A stretch of 64,000 nt of DNA. It comes from Aromatoleum buckelii (GTDB lineage: Bacteria; Pseudomonadota; Gammaproteobacteria; Burkholderiales; Rhodocyclaceae). Below the pieces are notes generated by a model. That model saw nothing but the letters and a program-made list of their open reading frames with translations. It was not told where the DNA came from and made no database searches. The translations under genes were made by a program, and so were the position numbers. Shown here piece by piece: positions 17,244-26,114 of this stretch (position 1 is the stretch's first letter; each line of letters opens with the position of its first letter). The DNA lies in assembly GCF_012910785.2 (NCBI RefSeq), contig NZ_WTVH02000001.1:1-64000 (forward strand). The letters are read 5' to 3'.

Positions 17244-17843
17244 ATGAAAAGACTGATAGTGGGGATCACTGGGGCGACGGGGGTGGTGTTCGGGGTTCGG
17301 TTGCTCGAGGCGCTGCAGGGCACCGACGTGGAGACGCACCTGGTGCTGAGCAAGTGGGCGATCCAGACGATCGAGCACGAGACGTCCTACACGGCCAAGC
17401 AGGTGCGGGCGCTCGCCGCGGTCGATCACGTCGAAGGCAACATGGGCGCGTCGATCTCGTCGGGCTCGTTCGTGACCGAAGGGATGGTGATCGCGCCGTG
17501 CTCGATGAGGAGCCTCGCGGCGATCGCCCACGGCACGGGCGACCACCTGGTGCATCGGGCGGCCGACGTGATCCTCAAGGAGCGGCGTCGCCTGGTGCTC
17601 GTGACGCGCGAGATGCCGCTCTCCGACATCCATCTCGAGAACATGCTCAAGCTCTCGAAGATGGGCGTGACGATCATGCCGCCGATGCCGGCGTTCTATA
17701 ACCACCCGCAGACGGTCGAGGACATCGTGGATCACGTCGTTGCCCGGATTCTCGATCAATTCGGCCTGCCGGCCGAGTTCGCGCGGCGCTGGGAGGGGGA
17801 GATGCGCAACCGCAAGGTTGCCAATCTCCAGCCGCAGAAGTAA
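17244..17843 (+). CDS. ubiX: UbiX-like flavin prenyltransferase, copy 1
   Basis: 199 aa. It has the flavoprotein N-terminal motif KRLIVGITGATGVVFGVRLL, the central SSGSFVTEGMVIAPCSMRSL (UbiX SGS and APCS motifs) and REMPLSDIHLENMLKLSKMG, all conserved in UbiX. The family transfers a dimethylallyl group to FMN to make prenylated FMN, the cofactor of UbiD decarboxylases; pcd follows 49 bp downstream. The start at ATG 17244 is preceded by GAGGGG with short spacing; a TTG at 17229 is an alternative. The protein is identical to copy 2 at 27374-27973. Confidence 0.92.
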   Translation: MKRLIVGITGATGVVFGVRLLEALQGTDVETHLVLSKWAIQTIEHETSYTAKQVRALAAVDHVEGNMGASISSGSFVTEGMVIAPCSMRSLAAIAHGTGDHLVHRAADVILKERRRLVLVTREMPLSDIHLENMLKLSKMGVTIMPPMPAFYNHPQTVEDIVDHVVARILDQFGLPAEFARRWEGEMRNRKVANLQPQK

Positions 17844-17892
17844 TCGCACATACCCCAGAAATTCCCGAGTAAAGCAACCTGGAGGCAACACG

Positions 17893-19476
17893 ATGAACGA
17901 TCTGGCAACGAAAGAAATCGATGCGGTGGCCCTGCGGGCCGGGGTCAAGGACCTGCGTGAAGCGCTCGAGTGGTTCCGCACCCAAGGCTACCTGGTCGAG
18001 ACCGACAAGGAAGTCAATCCTGACCTCGAGATCACCGGTCTGCAGAAGATCTTCGACGGCAGCCTGCCGATGCTCTTCAACAACGTCAAAGGCATGCCCC
18101 ATGCCCGCGCGATCACGAACCTCTTTGGCGACATCCGTGTCGTCGAAGGCCTCTTCGGCTGGGAGAACTCGCTCGACCGGGTCAAGAAGGTCGCGCGTGC
18201 GATCGACCATCCGCTCGCGCCGATCATCATCGGCCAGGACGAGGCGCCGGTGCAGGAAGAGGTCATCACCGATGACCTCGACGTCAACAAGTGGCTGACC
18301 GCGATCCGCCACACGCCGCTTGAGACCGAGCTGACGATCGGCTCAGGCATCTCGTGCGTCGTCGGCCCGTACTTCGACGGCGGCAGCCACATCGGCTACA
18401 ACCGCATGAACTTCCGCTGGGGCAACGTCGGCACGTTCCAGATCTCGCCCGGATCACACATGTGGCAGGTGATGACCGAGCACTACAAGGACGACGAGCC
18501 GATCCCGCTGACGATGTGCTTCGGCGTGCCCCCGTCGTGCACCTTCGTTGCCGGCTCGGGCTTCGACTACGCGATCCTGCCCAAGGGCTGCGACGAGATC
18601 GGCATCGCCGGCGCGATCCAGGGCTCGCCGGTGCGCCTCGTCAAGTGCCGCACGATCGACGCCTACACGCTCGCCGACGCCGAGTACGTACTCGAAGGCT
18701 ATCTGCACCCGCGCGACAAGCGCTACGAGACGGCCGAGTCGGAAGCGGCCGACGTCCAGGGGCGCTTTCACTTCCACCCGGAGTGGGCGGGCTACATGGG
18801 CAAAGCGTACAAGGCGCCGACGTTCCACGTCACCGCGATCACGATGCGCCGGCGCGAGAGCAAGCCGATCATCTTCCCGCTCGGCGTGCATACGGCCGAC
18901 GACGCCAACATCGACACCTCGGTGCGCGAGTCGGCGATCTTCGCGCTGTGCGAGCGGCTGCAGCCCGGCATCGTGCAGAACGTGCATATCCCGTACTGCA
19001 TGACCGACTGGGGCGGCTGCATCATCCAGGTCAAGAAGCGCAACCAGATCGAGGAAGGCTGGCAGCGCAATTTCCTCTCCGCGATCCTGTCGTGCTCGCA
19101 AGGGATGCGCCTGGCGATCGCGGTGAGCGAAGACGTCGACATCTACTCGATGGACGACATCATGTGGTGTCTGACCACTCGCGTGAATCCGCGCACCGAC
19201 ATCCTCAACCCGATCCCCGGCGGGCGAGGCCAGACCTTCATGCCGGCCGAGCGCATGACCTCGGGCGACAAGCAATGGACCGCCTCGAACACCCAGTTCG
19301 AAGGCGGCATGGGGATCGACGCGACCGTGCCGTTCGGCTACGAGAGCGACTTCCACCGCCCGGTGTACGGCGTCGATCTGGTCAAGCCGGAAGCCTTCTT
19401 CGGCGAGGGCGACATCAAGAAGATGCGCTCGCGCATGGAAGGCTGGGTGCTGTCCCTGGCACGCACGGGACGCTGA
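17893..19476 (+). CDS. pcd: UbiD-family phthaloyl-CoA decarboxylase, copy 1
   Basis: 527 aa (about 60 kDa) with GGAGG at 17881 before the ATG. It has the UbiD fold (IGYNRMNFRWGNVGTFQISP; GCDEIGIAGAIQGSPVRLVK; IYSMDDIMWCLTTRVNPRTD), but the canonical E-R-E residues are altered: where most UbiD proteins have NxGxYR this one has NVGTFQ (Gln183), and EGPFGE is replaced by QGRFHFHPEW (Gln289, Glu297). Gene order with UbiX and class III CoA-transferases matches anaerobic phthalate clusters of Azoarcus/Thauera, where such a protein converts phthaloyl-CoA to benzoyl-CoA. Assignment rests on this context. The protein is identical to copy 2. Confidence 0.85.
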   Translation: MNDLATKEIDAVALRAGVKDLREALEWFRTQGYLVETDKEVNPDLEITGLQKIFDGSLPMLFNNVKGMPHARAITNLFGDIRVVEGLFGWENSLDRVKKVARAIDHPLAPIIIGQDEAPVQEEVITDDLDVNKWLTAIRHTPLETELTIGSGISCVVGPYFDGGSHIGYNRMNFRWGNVGTFQISPGSHMWQVMTEHYKDDEPIPLTMCFGVPPSCTFVAGSGFDYAILPKGCDEIGIAGAIQGSPVRLVKCRTIDAYTLADAEYVLEGYLHPRDKRYETAESEAADVQGRFHFHPEWAGYMGKAYKAPTFHVTAITMRRRESKPIIFPLGVHTADDANIDTSVRESAIFALCERLQPGIVQNVHIPYCMTDWGGCIIQVKKRNQIEEGWQRNFLSAILSCSQGMRLAIAVSEDVDIYSMDDIMWCLTTRVNPRTDILNPIPGGRGQTFMPAERMTSGDKQWTASNTQFEGGMGIDATVPFGYESDFHRPVYGVDLVKPEAFFGEGDIKKMRSRMEGWVLSLARTGR

Positions 19477-19505
19477 CCGCTGCTGCCAACACAAAGGAGT
19501 CCGTG

Positions 19506-19592
19506 ATGCTTAACGCATACCGGGTCCTGGATCTGAGCAACCGCACCGGCTGGCTCGCCGGTCGGTTGCTCGCCGATCTCCGCAACTGTTGA
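19506..19592 (+). pseudogene. 5' stub of class III CoA-transferase gene
   Basis: Encodes MLNAYRVLDLSNRTGWLAGR LLADL and then RNC-stop. The first 25 codons match the intact gene at 29636, after which the repeat ends at 19580 and unrelated DNA supplies three codons and a stop. The RBS (AAGGAG) is retained, so a 28-aa peptide could still be made, but no enzyme. Confidence 0.85.
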
Positions 19593-20015
19593 AAGGGCGT
19601 GATTCTCGGCAGCGGTCGCTGCAATCAACCCAGGAGTGTCAGACAGGAGCGCCGGCGGGAGATCAGTCCTGCCGCCGGAACTGCCGCGCAACTCGTGCCG
19701 CCCCGGCACGGCCAGTCGCAGGTGAAACCAGTGAGCGGAGGACGGGAAGACTTAACCTGCGCCCAACTCCCGCCCGATATCAGCCTTTCCGGCTGGATTA
19801 AGGTGAAGAACAGGAGTGCCACAACTACAACAATAGATTCTTTCAGCATGTCATGCGCGGCGAAGGGAGTATCGCAATACGGTTCGGGCGAATGCCGGAT
19901 GTTTCGGTGAAGGCGTTGTTTCGCCCGCGTGTGGGTTCGCAGAAAGAAGACGTCGCGCTCGGACATCGCTTGTGCAGAGTTGCAACGTCGAGGAACGACA
20001 AAGGAGGAGTAATCG
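19593..20015. other. Intergenic region before the ABC transporter genes
   Basis: About 420 bp with no recognisable gene on either strand and no GTCC-N7-GGAC site. It ends with a strong AAGGAGGAG ribosome binding site for the next gene. It probably contains the ABC operon promoter, which I could not place. Confidence 0.4.
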
Positions 20016-21062
20016 ATGAAAACAGCATGTCTGAGATTTTTATCGGCAACCTGTCTTGCGGTGTGGGCGCTCAACTGCGTCGCCACCGACTCGACCGAAG
20101 TTCGCGTCGGTATTGTCAATTCCAGTAGCGACGCCGGTTTTCTCATCGCTGACAAGAAAGGTTATTTCCGCGAGGAGGGGCTGGAAGTCGTATTCACTCC
20201 GTTCGACTCGGCGGCGAAGATGATTGCTCCACTCGGCGCCGGTCACCTTGACGTCGGCGGCGGCTCGCCGTCCGCGGGGCTCTACAACGCAATCGCTCGC
20301 GGCATCAGCATCAAGATAGTTGCCGACAAGGGCTCGACGCCACCGGGATACGGCTATCAGCCGTTGCTGGTGCGCAAGGATCTGGTCGATAGCGGGCGAT
20401 TCAAGGAGCTGAAGGATCTAAAGGGCATGAAGATCGCCGGTAGCGCTCCCGGCAGCGCATCGACATCCACTCTCAACGAGATGCTGAAGAAGGCGGACCT
20501 GAAGACGGCCGACGTGGAGCGCGTCTACATGGGTTTTCCTCAGCACGTGATGGCGCTGCAGAACGCGGCGGTTGACGCGGCACTGACGACCGAGCCGTCC
20601 GCAACCCGGGCAATCCAGAGCGGCGCGGCCGTGAAGGTGCTCGGCGACGACGAGGCGTATCCGGATCATCAGCTCGCGGTCGTGCTCTATTCCGGCCCGT
20701 TCGCACGCGAGAAGCCGGAAGTGGCTCGCAAATTCATGCGTGCTTACCTGCGCGGCGTGCGCGACTACAACGATGCGTTGAAGGACGGAAGGCTCGCCGG
20801 GCCGAGCAGCGACGACATCATTGCCATCCTGACAGCGAGTACGGCGCTCAAGGATCCGGCGACCTACCGCCTCCTCAGCGCGAACGGGTGCAATCCGAAC
20901 GGCAAGGTCCACGAGCCAAGCTTGCGCAACGATCTGCAGTTCTTCAAGGACGAGGGGCTGATCCAGGGCAATGTCGCTGTGGAGCAGGCGGTCGACCACA
21001 CGTTTGTCGAGGCAGCACTCAAGGATCTCGGCACGTATGAAGCGAAAAGGAGCCTCCAGTGA
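20016..21062 (+). CDS. ABC transporter substrate-binding protein (NitT/TauT, NMT1/SsuA type)
   Basis: 348 aa with a signal peptide (MKTACLRFLSATCLAVWALN, mature start near residue 24). The NMT1-like fold begins VRVGIVNSSSDAGFLIADKK and contains LDVGGGSPSAGLYNAIARGI and LKGMKIAGSAPGSAS. This family delivers taurine, sulfonates, pyrimidine precursors or aromatic acids to an ABC importer. The strong RBS AAGGAGGAG precedes the ATG. It is the first of four tightly packed genes ending in a UbiD decarboxylase, so an aromatic carboxylate is the likely substrate. Confidence 0.88.
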   Translation: MKTACLRFLSATCLAVWALNCVATDSTEVRVGIVNSSSDAGFLIADKKGYFREEGLEVVFTPFDSAAKMIAPLGAGHLDVGGGSPSAGLYNAIARGISIKIVADKGSTPPGYGYQPLLVRKDLVDSGRFKELKDLKGMKIAGSAPGSASTSTLNEMLKKADLKTADVERVYMGFPQHVMALQNAAVDAALTTEPSATRAIQSGAAVKVLGDDEAYPDHQLAVVLYSGPFAREKPEVARKFMRAYLRGVRDYNDALKDGRLAGPSSDDIIAILTASTALKDPATYRLLSANGCNPNGKVHEPSLRNDLQFFKDEGLIQGNVAVEQAVDHTFVEAALKDLGTYEAKRSLQ

Positions 21063-21916
21063 GCGACGATTCGATCCAGGACGTCCTTGCGCAGGCGGCC
21101 TGTGTGGCGAGTGCGCAGACCCCACCGAAAATCCGCATCCGCAACCTCGGCAAGAGCTTCGAGACGCGTCGCGGGCGCTTCGCCGCTCTCGACGCGGTGT
21201 CCCTCGACATTCCCGAGGGCTGCTTCTTCATGATTGTCGGCCCGAGCGGCTGCGGCAAGACGACGCTGCTGCGGATTCTCGGCGGGCTCGAGAGCGAGTC
21301 GAGCGGCAGCGTTGAGATTGCGCATTCCGGCAGCGGGCGACCCGAGAACTCGATGGTGTTCCAAGGCGACTCACTGTTCCCGTGGATGACGGTGTGGCAG
21401 AACGCGGCCTACGGACTCGTGATGCGCGGCCGGCCGAAGACCGAAATCAAGGAGACGGTCGGTCACTACCTTTCGCGAATCGGGCTGTCGCGTTTCGCCG
21501 ACGCGTTTCCGCACCAGCTGTCGGGGGGCATGCGTCAGCGCGTCTCGATCGCACGGGCATTCGCCAACGATCCCGAAATTCTGCTGATGGACGAGCCGTT
21601 TTCGGCGCTCGATGAGCAGAACAAGCTCCTTCTGCAGGAGGAGCTGCTGCGCATCTGGGACGAGACCCGCAAGACGGTGCTGTTCATTACGCACAGCGTT
21701 GATGAAGCAGTCACGCTTGGCGATCGCATTCTCGTGATGAGCGCCCATCCGGGCAAGGTGAAGATGGTCGTGAACGTGCCGTTCGAACGCCCCCGGCATG
21801 TTCTCGAGCTTCGCGCCCGGCCCGAATACGGCGCGCTCGTCTACAACATCTGGGACGAGCTGCGCGACGAGGTCCGCCGTGCCCGCGCCCAGGATGAGGA
21901 GGGGGTAAGGTCATGA
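21059..21916 (+). CDS. ABC transporter ATP-binding protein (NitT/TauT type)
   Basis: 285 aa. Walker A GPSGCGKTT, Q-loop in NSMVFQGDSLFPWMTV, signature LSGGMRQR, Walker B ILLMDEPFSALDE and the switch His in FITHSVDEA are all present. The start is GTG at 21059, overlapping the stop of the binding-protein gene. The long N-terminal 25 residues are not part of the ATPase fold. It energises the adjacent permease. Confidence 0.93.
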   Translation: MSDDSIQDVLAQAACVASAQTPPKIRIRNLGKSFETRRGRFAALDAVSLDIPEGCFFMIVGPSGCGKTTLLRILGGLESESSGSVEIAHSGSGRPENSMVFQGDSLFPWMTVWQNAAYGLVMRGRPKTEIKETVGHYLSRIGLSRFADAFPHQLSGGMRQRVSIARAFANDPEILLMDEPFSALDEQNKLLLQEELLRIWDETRKTVLFITHSVDEAVTLGDRILVMSAHPGKVKMVVNVPFERPRHVLELRARPEYGALVYNIWDELRDEVRRARAQDEEGVRS

Positions 21917-22722
21917 GCATCGCAAAGAAGGCGCGCGTTGCCGAGACACGTACGAAAGTGCGATCAGCAAGGAATCGAGACCGATTGATCGGCCTCGTAT
22001 CGCCGCTGGCGCTGATCGTGTTGTGGGAGCTGTGCGTGCAGTCCGGCGCAATCGACGCGCGCTTTTTTCCCGCGCCGTCGCAGGTGGCCGTGAAGCTCGT
22101 TGCATTGGTCGTGTCGGGGTCCCTGTGGACTGATACCGCGGCAAGCCTGACGAGGCTGTTCTGGGGGATGCTGCTCGGCGGCATCCCGGCGCTGCTGCTC
22201 GGCATTGTCATGGGACTGTATCGGCCAATCCGCGCGGTATTCGATCCGCTGGTCGCGGCGACCTACCCAATCCCGAAGAGCGCGATCCTGCCGTTGATCC
22301 TGCTGATCTTCGGCCTCGGCGAGGCGTCGAAAATCGTCATGGTCGCGACCGGGGTGTTCTATCCGGTGCTGATCAACTCGATGGCCGGTGTCATGGAGAT
22401 CAACAAGATCTATCTGGATGTCGGCCACAACTTCAAGGCGAGCCGCTGGCAGGTGTTCCGCACGATCGCATTACCGGGGGCGATGCCGCTGATCATGACC
22501 GGCATCAAGCTCGGGGTCGGCCTGGGCCTGATCCTGATCACGATCGCCGAGATGGTCGGCGCCAACAGCGGCCTCGGGCACATGATCTGGAACGCGTGGG
22601 AAATCCTGTCGGTGGAAACGATGTATGTCGGCCTCATCGTCATTGCGCTGCTCGGTTTCCTGTTCTCGCTCGCGCTTACCGAGCTCGAACGCTGGCTTGT
22701 GCCATGGAAGACGGCTCACTAA
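21913..22722 (+). CDS. ABC transporter permease (NitT/TauT type)
   Basis: 269 aa with about six membrane segments (LIGLVSPLALIVLWELCVQS first) and the EAA coupling loop region (ASRWQVFRTIALPGAMPLIM). It overlaps the ATPase gene by ATGA. It forms the inner-membrane channel of the importer encoded by 20016-21916. Confidence 0.92.
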   Translation: MSIAKKARVAETRTKVRSARNRDRLIGLVSPLALIVLWELCVQSGAIDARFFPAPSQVAVKLVALVVSGSLWTDTAASLTRLFWGMLLGGIPALLLGIVMGLYRPIRAVFDPLVAATYPIPKSAILPLILLIFGLGEASKIVMVATGVFYPVLINSMAGVMEINKIYLDVGHNFKASRWQVFRTIALPGAMPLIMTGIKLGVGLGLILITIAEMVGANSGLGHMIWNAWEILSVETMYVGLIVIALLGFLFSLALTELERWLVPWKTAH

Positions 22723-22782
22723 CCAATCCTTTCAAATTGTCGGGCCGGGATTCGGCGCGGCTTCAACGCAGGAGAAGACCAA

Positions 22783-24297
22783 GTGAATGATAACGCTTTG
22801 AACAGAGCGGTCGGAGGCGTCCAGGAAGGCGTAGGGCGACGGGACCTCGAACAGCGTTGCCAGATTGCCTACGAGGATCTGCGCGAGTGGATTGTCGAAG
22901 CTGAGAAACTGGGTGAAGTGCATGTGATCAAGGGCGCGACATGGCAAAAGGAGATCGGCATGGCAGCCGACCTCGCGATGCATTCGGATGCGGCCCCCTG
23001 TGTAATTTTCGACGACGTGCCCGGATGCGAGAAGGGCCACCGCGTGCTCGTCAACTTCTTCGGCGGAAGCCGCAAGAACATGACCCTCGGTTTTCCAACG
23101 GATCTGTCCCGGCTGGAGCTGTCGCAGGCCTTCCTCGAGAACAGCCTGCGCGACATGGAGCCGCTCCCGCACGAGATCGGCGAATATGGTCCGATCTTCG
23201 AAAATGTGCTGATGGGCGACGACATCGACATTACGAAGTTTCCGACGCCGCAGTGGCACGAGCATGACGGGGGCCGCTACATCGGCACCGGCAGCTACAA
23301 CATCACGATGGATCCCGACGAGAAATGGCTCAACGCGGGCACTTATCGCGTCATGATCCACGACAAGAAGACCGTCGGTTTCTACATTTCCCCGGGCAAG
23401 CATGGTCGTATCCACCGCGACAAGTACGAGGCGCGCGGTGAGCCGATGCCGACAGCGATCGTCGTCGGCGGCGATCCGCTGACGTTCCTGATGGCGTGCA
23501 GCGAAGTGCCATACGGCGTGTGCGAATTCGACATGGTTGGAGCGATGCGTGGCAAGGCGCAGAAGATGGTGCGCGGCAAGGTCACCGGCATCCCGATTCC
23601 GGCCAACGCCGAACTCGTCATCGAGGGCTACGTGCATCCGACACGACGCAAGAAGGAAGGTCCGTTCGGCGAGTGGACCGGCTACTACGCGAGCGACGTG
23701 CGCGAGGAGCCCGTTCTCGAGATCAAGGCGATCTACCATCGCAACAACCCGATCATCCTCGGTTGCCCCCCGCTGTGCCCGCCGGACGAAATGGCGCGCT
23801 ACCGTGCGGTGACACGCTCGGCGCTGCTGAAGCAGGAAATCGAGAAAGCCGGTGTGCCCGACATCACGGCTGCGTGGGCTCACGAGTGCGGCGGCGCCCG
23901 CATGCTCCTTGCAGTGGCGATCAAGCAACGCTATCCAGGCCACGTCAAGCAGGTCGGCCATATTGCCAGCCAGTGCCACGTCGGAGCGTACGCGGGTAAG
24001 TACGTAGTGGTGGTCGACGACGACGTCGACGCGTCCAACCTGGAGGAGGTGATGTGGGCAGTGGTGACGCGCTCCGATCCGGCGACGTCGATCGACATCA
24101 TCACGAACTCGTGGAGCACGCCACTCGATCCGCGCCTCACCCCCGAGGATCGTGAAAAGGGTAATTACACGAACTCGCGCGCGATCATCGACGCGTGCCG
24201 TCCGTTCCACTGGCGCGATCGCTTCCCACTGGTCAATCGGTTGAGTCCGAAGGACTTGTGCGAGGCTCGCGAGAAATTCGGTTATTTGCTTAGCTGA
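22783..24297 (+). CDS. UbiD family decarboxylase (second, canonical type)
   Basis: 504 aa from GTG 22783 with GGAGAA before it. The canonical UbiD motifs are intact: NAGTYR (Arg189) and EGPFGEWTGYY (Glu292, Glu297), the expected E-R-E catalytic residues, plus VVVDDDVDASNLEEV near the C-terminus. It is clearly a paralogue and not a copy of the decarboxylases at 17893 and 28023. It follows an ABC importer by 60 bp and precedes a porin, so it probably decarboxylates an imported aromatic acid with prFMN from the UbiX proteins encoded nearby. Substrate unknown. Confidence 0.9.
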   Translation: MNDNALNRAVGGVQEGVGRRDLEQRCQIAYEDLREWIVEAEKLGEVHVIKGATWQKEIGMAADLAMHSDAAPCVIFDDVPGCEKGHRVLVNFFGGSRKNMTLGFPTDLSRLELSQAFLENSLRDMEPLPHEIGEYGPIFENVLMGDDIDITKFPTPQWHEHDGGRYIGTGSYNITMDPDEKWLNAGTYRVMIHDKKTVGFYISPGKHGRIHRDKYEARGEPMPTAIVVGGDPLTFLMACSEVPYGVCEFDMVGAMRGKAQKMVRGKVTGIPIPANAELVIEGYVHPTRRKKEGPFGEWTGYYASDVREEPVLEIKAIYHRNNPIILGCPPLCPPDEMARYRAVTRSALLKQEIEKAGVPDITAAWAHECGGARMLLAVAIKQRYPGHVKQVGHIASQCHVGAYAGKYVVVVDDDVDASNLEEVMWAVVTRSDPATSIDIITNSWSTPLDPRLTPEDREKGNYTNSRAIIDACRPFHWRDRFPLVNRLSPKDLCEAREKFGYLLS

Positions 24298-24583
24298 AGT
24301 TGTGCTCGCCCGGCCGCCACGCGTAATTGAGGATCCTCCGGGCGGCGCGGGCAGGGCCAGTGACTTTAGAAAACGAGTTCGCGAGTTACAGCTCCCCCGA
24401 TTCCAGATTAATTAAGGCAACGGTCCACCTGGTAAAAGCTGGGGAGCCGCCGCTACTAGGAAAACTAGACGGTCCGGTTCGCAAGGGGACAAAAGTGGCG
24501 CGAACCGATTGAGACTGCCGCTGCGCAAACCGACGCAAGCGGACTGTTTTCGCAGGAAACCACAAAAATCCACATGAAAACGC

Positions 24584-24616
24584 GAGCAGGTTTGCCTGCT
24601 CTCGGGGCAATTTTTT
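24584..24616 (+). terminator. Hairpin with T-run upstream of the porin gene
   Basis: Arms GAGCAGG and CCTGCTC with loop TTTG (24584-24601), then a T6 run at about 24611-24616. The 9-nt gap before the T-run is longer than usual. It lies in the 430-bp stretch 24298-24728, which has no recognised gene, and would separate the decarboxylase and porin transcripts. Confidence 0.45.
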
Positions 24617-24728
24617 GTCCGTAACAGAGAGAAAAACGGCGCCTCGGGTTCGGAATGGCTTCAAAGAGGACGCCGGAGCATTCAGTCGATCAGGAGGAGT
24701 AGGTCCTAATTTCCAGGGAGAAATCGCC

Positions 24729-25922
24729 GTGAGGAAGAAGAGACTTTATGTGATAGTAGTAACTGGAGGACTGATGGTGCCGCTGGTTGCGCAAGCGGAT
24801 TCATCGAACGTGGTGATCTACGGCAAGCTCTATCCGCAGATCGGGCAGGCAAAAACGACCGGTGCGACTCGCCCCGGGGCGCCCGTCAGCACACTCACTG
24901 GCGCGCCCGGGGGTAACAATATCGCCAGCCATACTGAGATCAATGCTTCCAACTCCAGATTAGGTTTTCGCGGCTCGGAGGATCTCGGTAACGGTTACAA
25001 GGCGCATTTTCAGATTGAGCAGCGCGTTTCGATCGATAGCAATACCGGCTTGTCCTCCGCTCGTAACAGCTTTGTCGGTCTCTCCGGCGACTTCGGCCTG
25101 GTAAAGCTGGGCATTCACGACAGTGTTTACAAATCGCTGGGCGACGGAATGAACTTCCTCGGCATCAGTAGCGGGAACTTCGTCTCCAACAGCAATATCC
25201 TTTCCAAGCCCGCGTTCGGTATCAGCAAACCCGGCAGCTTCCATTTGCGGCCACCCAACACCATCCTGTACGAGTCTCCAAAATTCGCTGGTTTCCAAGT
25301 GCACGCGCAATACGCGACCGACGAAGGAAAGACCGATGAGCGCGACCCGCATCTGCAGTCGTACGGCGTAATTTTCGGCCGTGGCGGCCTCTACGTCGCG
25401 GTGGCGCACGAAATCCATACAGACTATTTCGGTGGTTCCCGCAATGCTCCTGCAGCTTTGTCGAACTTCACAGCGGCCCCGGACGCGAATTCGAAGGACA
25501 CGGGGACGCGTGCGACGCTCCGGTACAAATTCGGCAATAGCCGGATCGAAGGGAATTACGCGATGCTGAAGTACAAGGAAACGGACGGCCTGCCGAACCG
25601 CTTTAAGGAGTACAAGCAGAACGCGTGGTCACTCGGCTTTGACCATCGTTTCGGCAACTGGCTTGCCGCGATCTCCTATGCGCGCGCCTCAGCTGACAGT
25701 TGTTCGCTCGTCGGCGGTGCCGCCTGCTCGACGAGCGGACTGGACGGTGACATGTGGTCGCTCGGGGGGAGCTACAGCCTCTCCAAGAGAACCTCCTTGT
25801 TTGCGATGGCTACCAGACTCACCAATGGTCGGTCGGCCCGCTTCAATAATATGGAGAACGGGAGTGCCGATACGGGCGCTGACATTACGCAGGCGGCCTT
25901 GGGCATAAGTCACAGTTTTTGA
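24729..25922 (+). CDS. Gram-negative outer-membrane porin
   Basis: 397 aa from GTG 24729 with GGGAGA about 9 nt upstream. The signal peptide MRKKRLYVIVVTGGLMVPLV ends near AQA, and the mature part starts SSNVVIYGKLYPQIG, the usual Porin_4 first strand. It contains SRLGFRGSEDLGNGYKAHFQ and GLSGDFGLVKLGIHDSVYK, and the last residue is Phe (GISHSF) as required for outer-membrane assembly. It probably admits aromatic acids through the outer membrane for the ABC or TRAP systems. Confidence 0.9.
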   Translation: MRKKRLYVIVVTGGLMVPLVAQADSSNVVIYGKLYPQIGQAKTTGATRPGAPVSTLTGAPGGNNIASHTEINASNSRLGFRGSEDLGNGYKAHFQIEQRVSIDSNTGLSSARNSFVGLSGDFGLVKLGIHDSVYKSLGDGMNFLGISSGNFVSNSNILSKPAFGISKPGSFHLRPPNTILYESPKFAGFQVHAQYATDEGKTDERDPHLQSYGVIFGRGGLYVAVAHEIHTDYFGGSRNAPAALSNFTAAPDANSKDTGTRATLRYKFGNSRIEGNYAMLKYKETDGLPNRFKEYKQNAWSLGFDHRFGNWLAAISYARASADSCSLVGGAACSTSGLDGDMWSLGGSYSLSKRTSLFAMATRLTNGRSARFNNMENGSADTGADITQAALGISHSF

Positions 25923-26114
25923 GCCGGCGTGGCATGCATCGTACGGTAGGGGAGCACGGCGGGCGGCAGTGGGCCCTTCGGCACGGGGCCTTTAATTTTC
26001 GACGCTGGCGCGCCAGTGATTCACCTTCGTCAGGTCACGGCTGTCCACCGAATCCGGACGAAATTCGAGGAGGACTCAGGATTCCTGCTCCGACCGATCG
26101 GGGAGTAAGTCGTT

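Larger units (their letters stand above)
17206..19580. repeat. 2375-bp perfect direct repeat, copy 1
   Basis: Identical in sequence and orientation to 27336-29710 (offset 10,130). It carries ubiX, pcd and the first 75 bp of the CoA-transferase gene. Identity starts 10 bp after the operator at 17182-17196 and ends inside the CoA-transferase gene, where this copy runs into unrelated DNA. Confidence 0.95.

Noticed and set aside
18454-19494. Long minus-strand open frame antisense to pcd (also 28584-29624)
   Set aside because: Composition is typical of GC-driven antisense frames (His, Arg, Val, Asp rich), with no domain, and it lies fully within a real gene.
24465-24485. GTCC...GGAC upstream of the porin as another IclR operator
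   Set aside because: The spacing is 11 bp, not 7, and the inner sequence does not resemble the other sites; the same applies to the pair at 26043-26058 (9-bp spacing) before the EamA gene.
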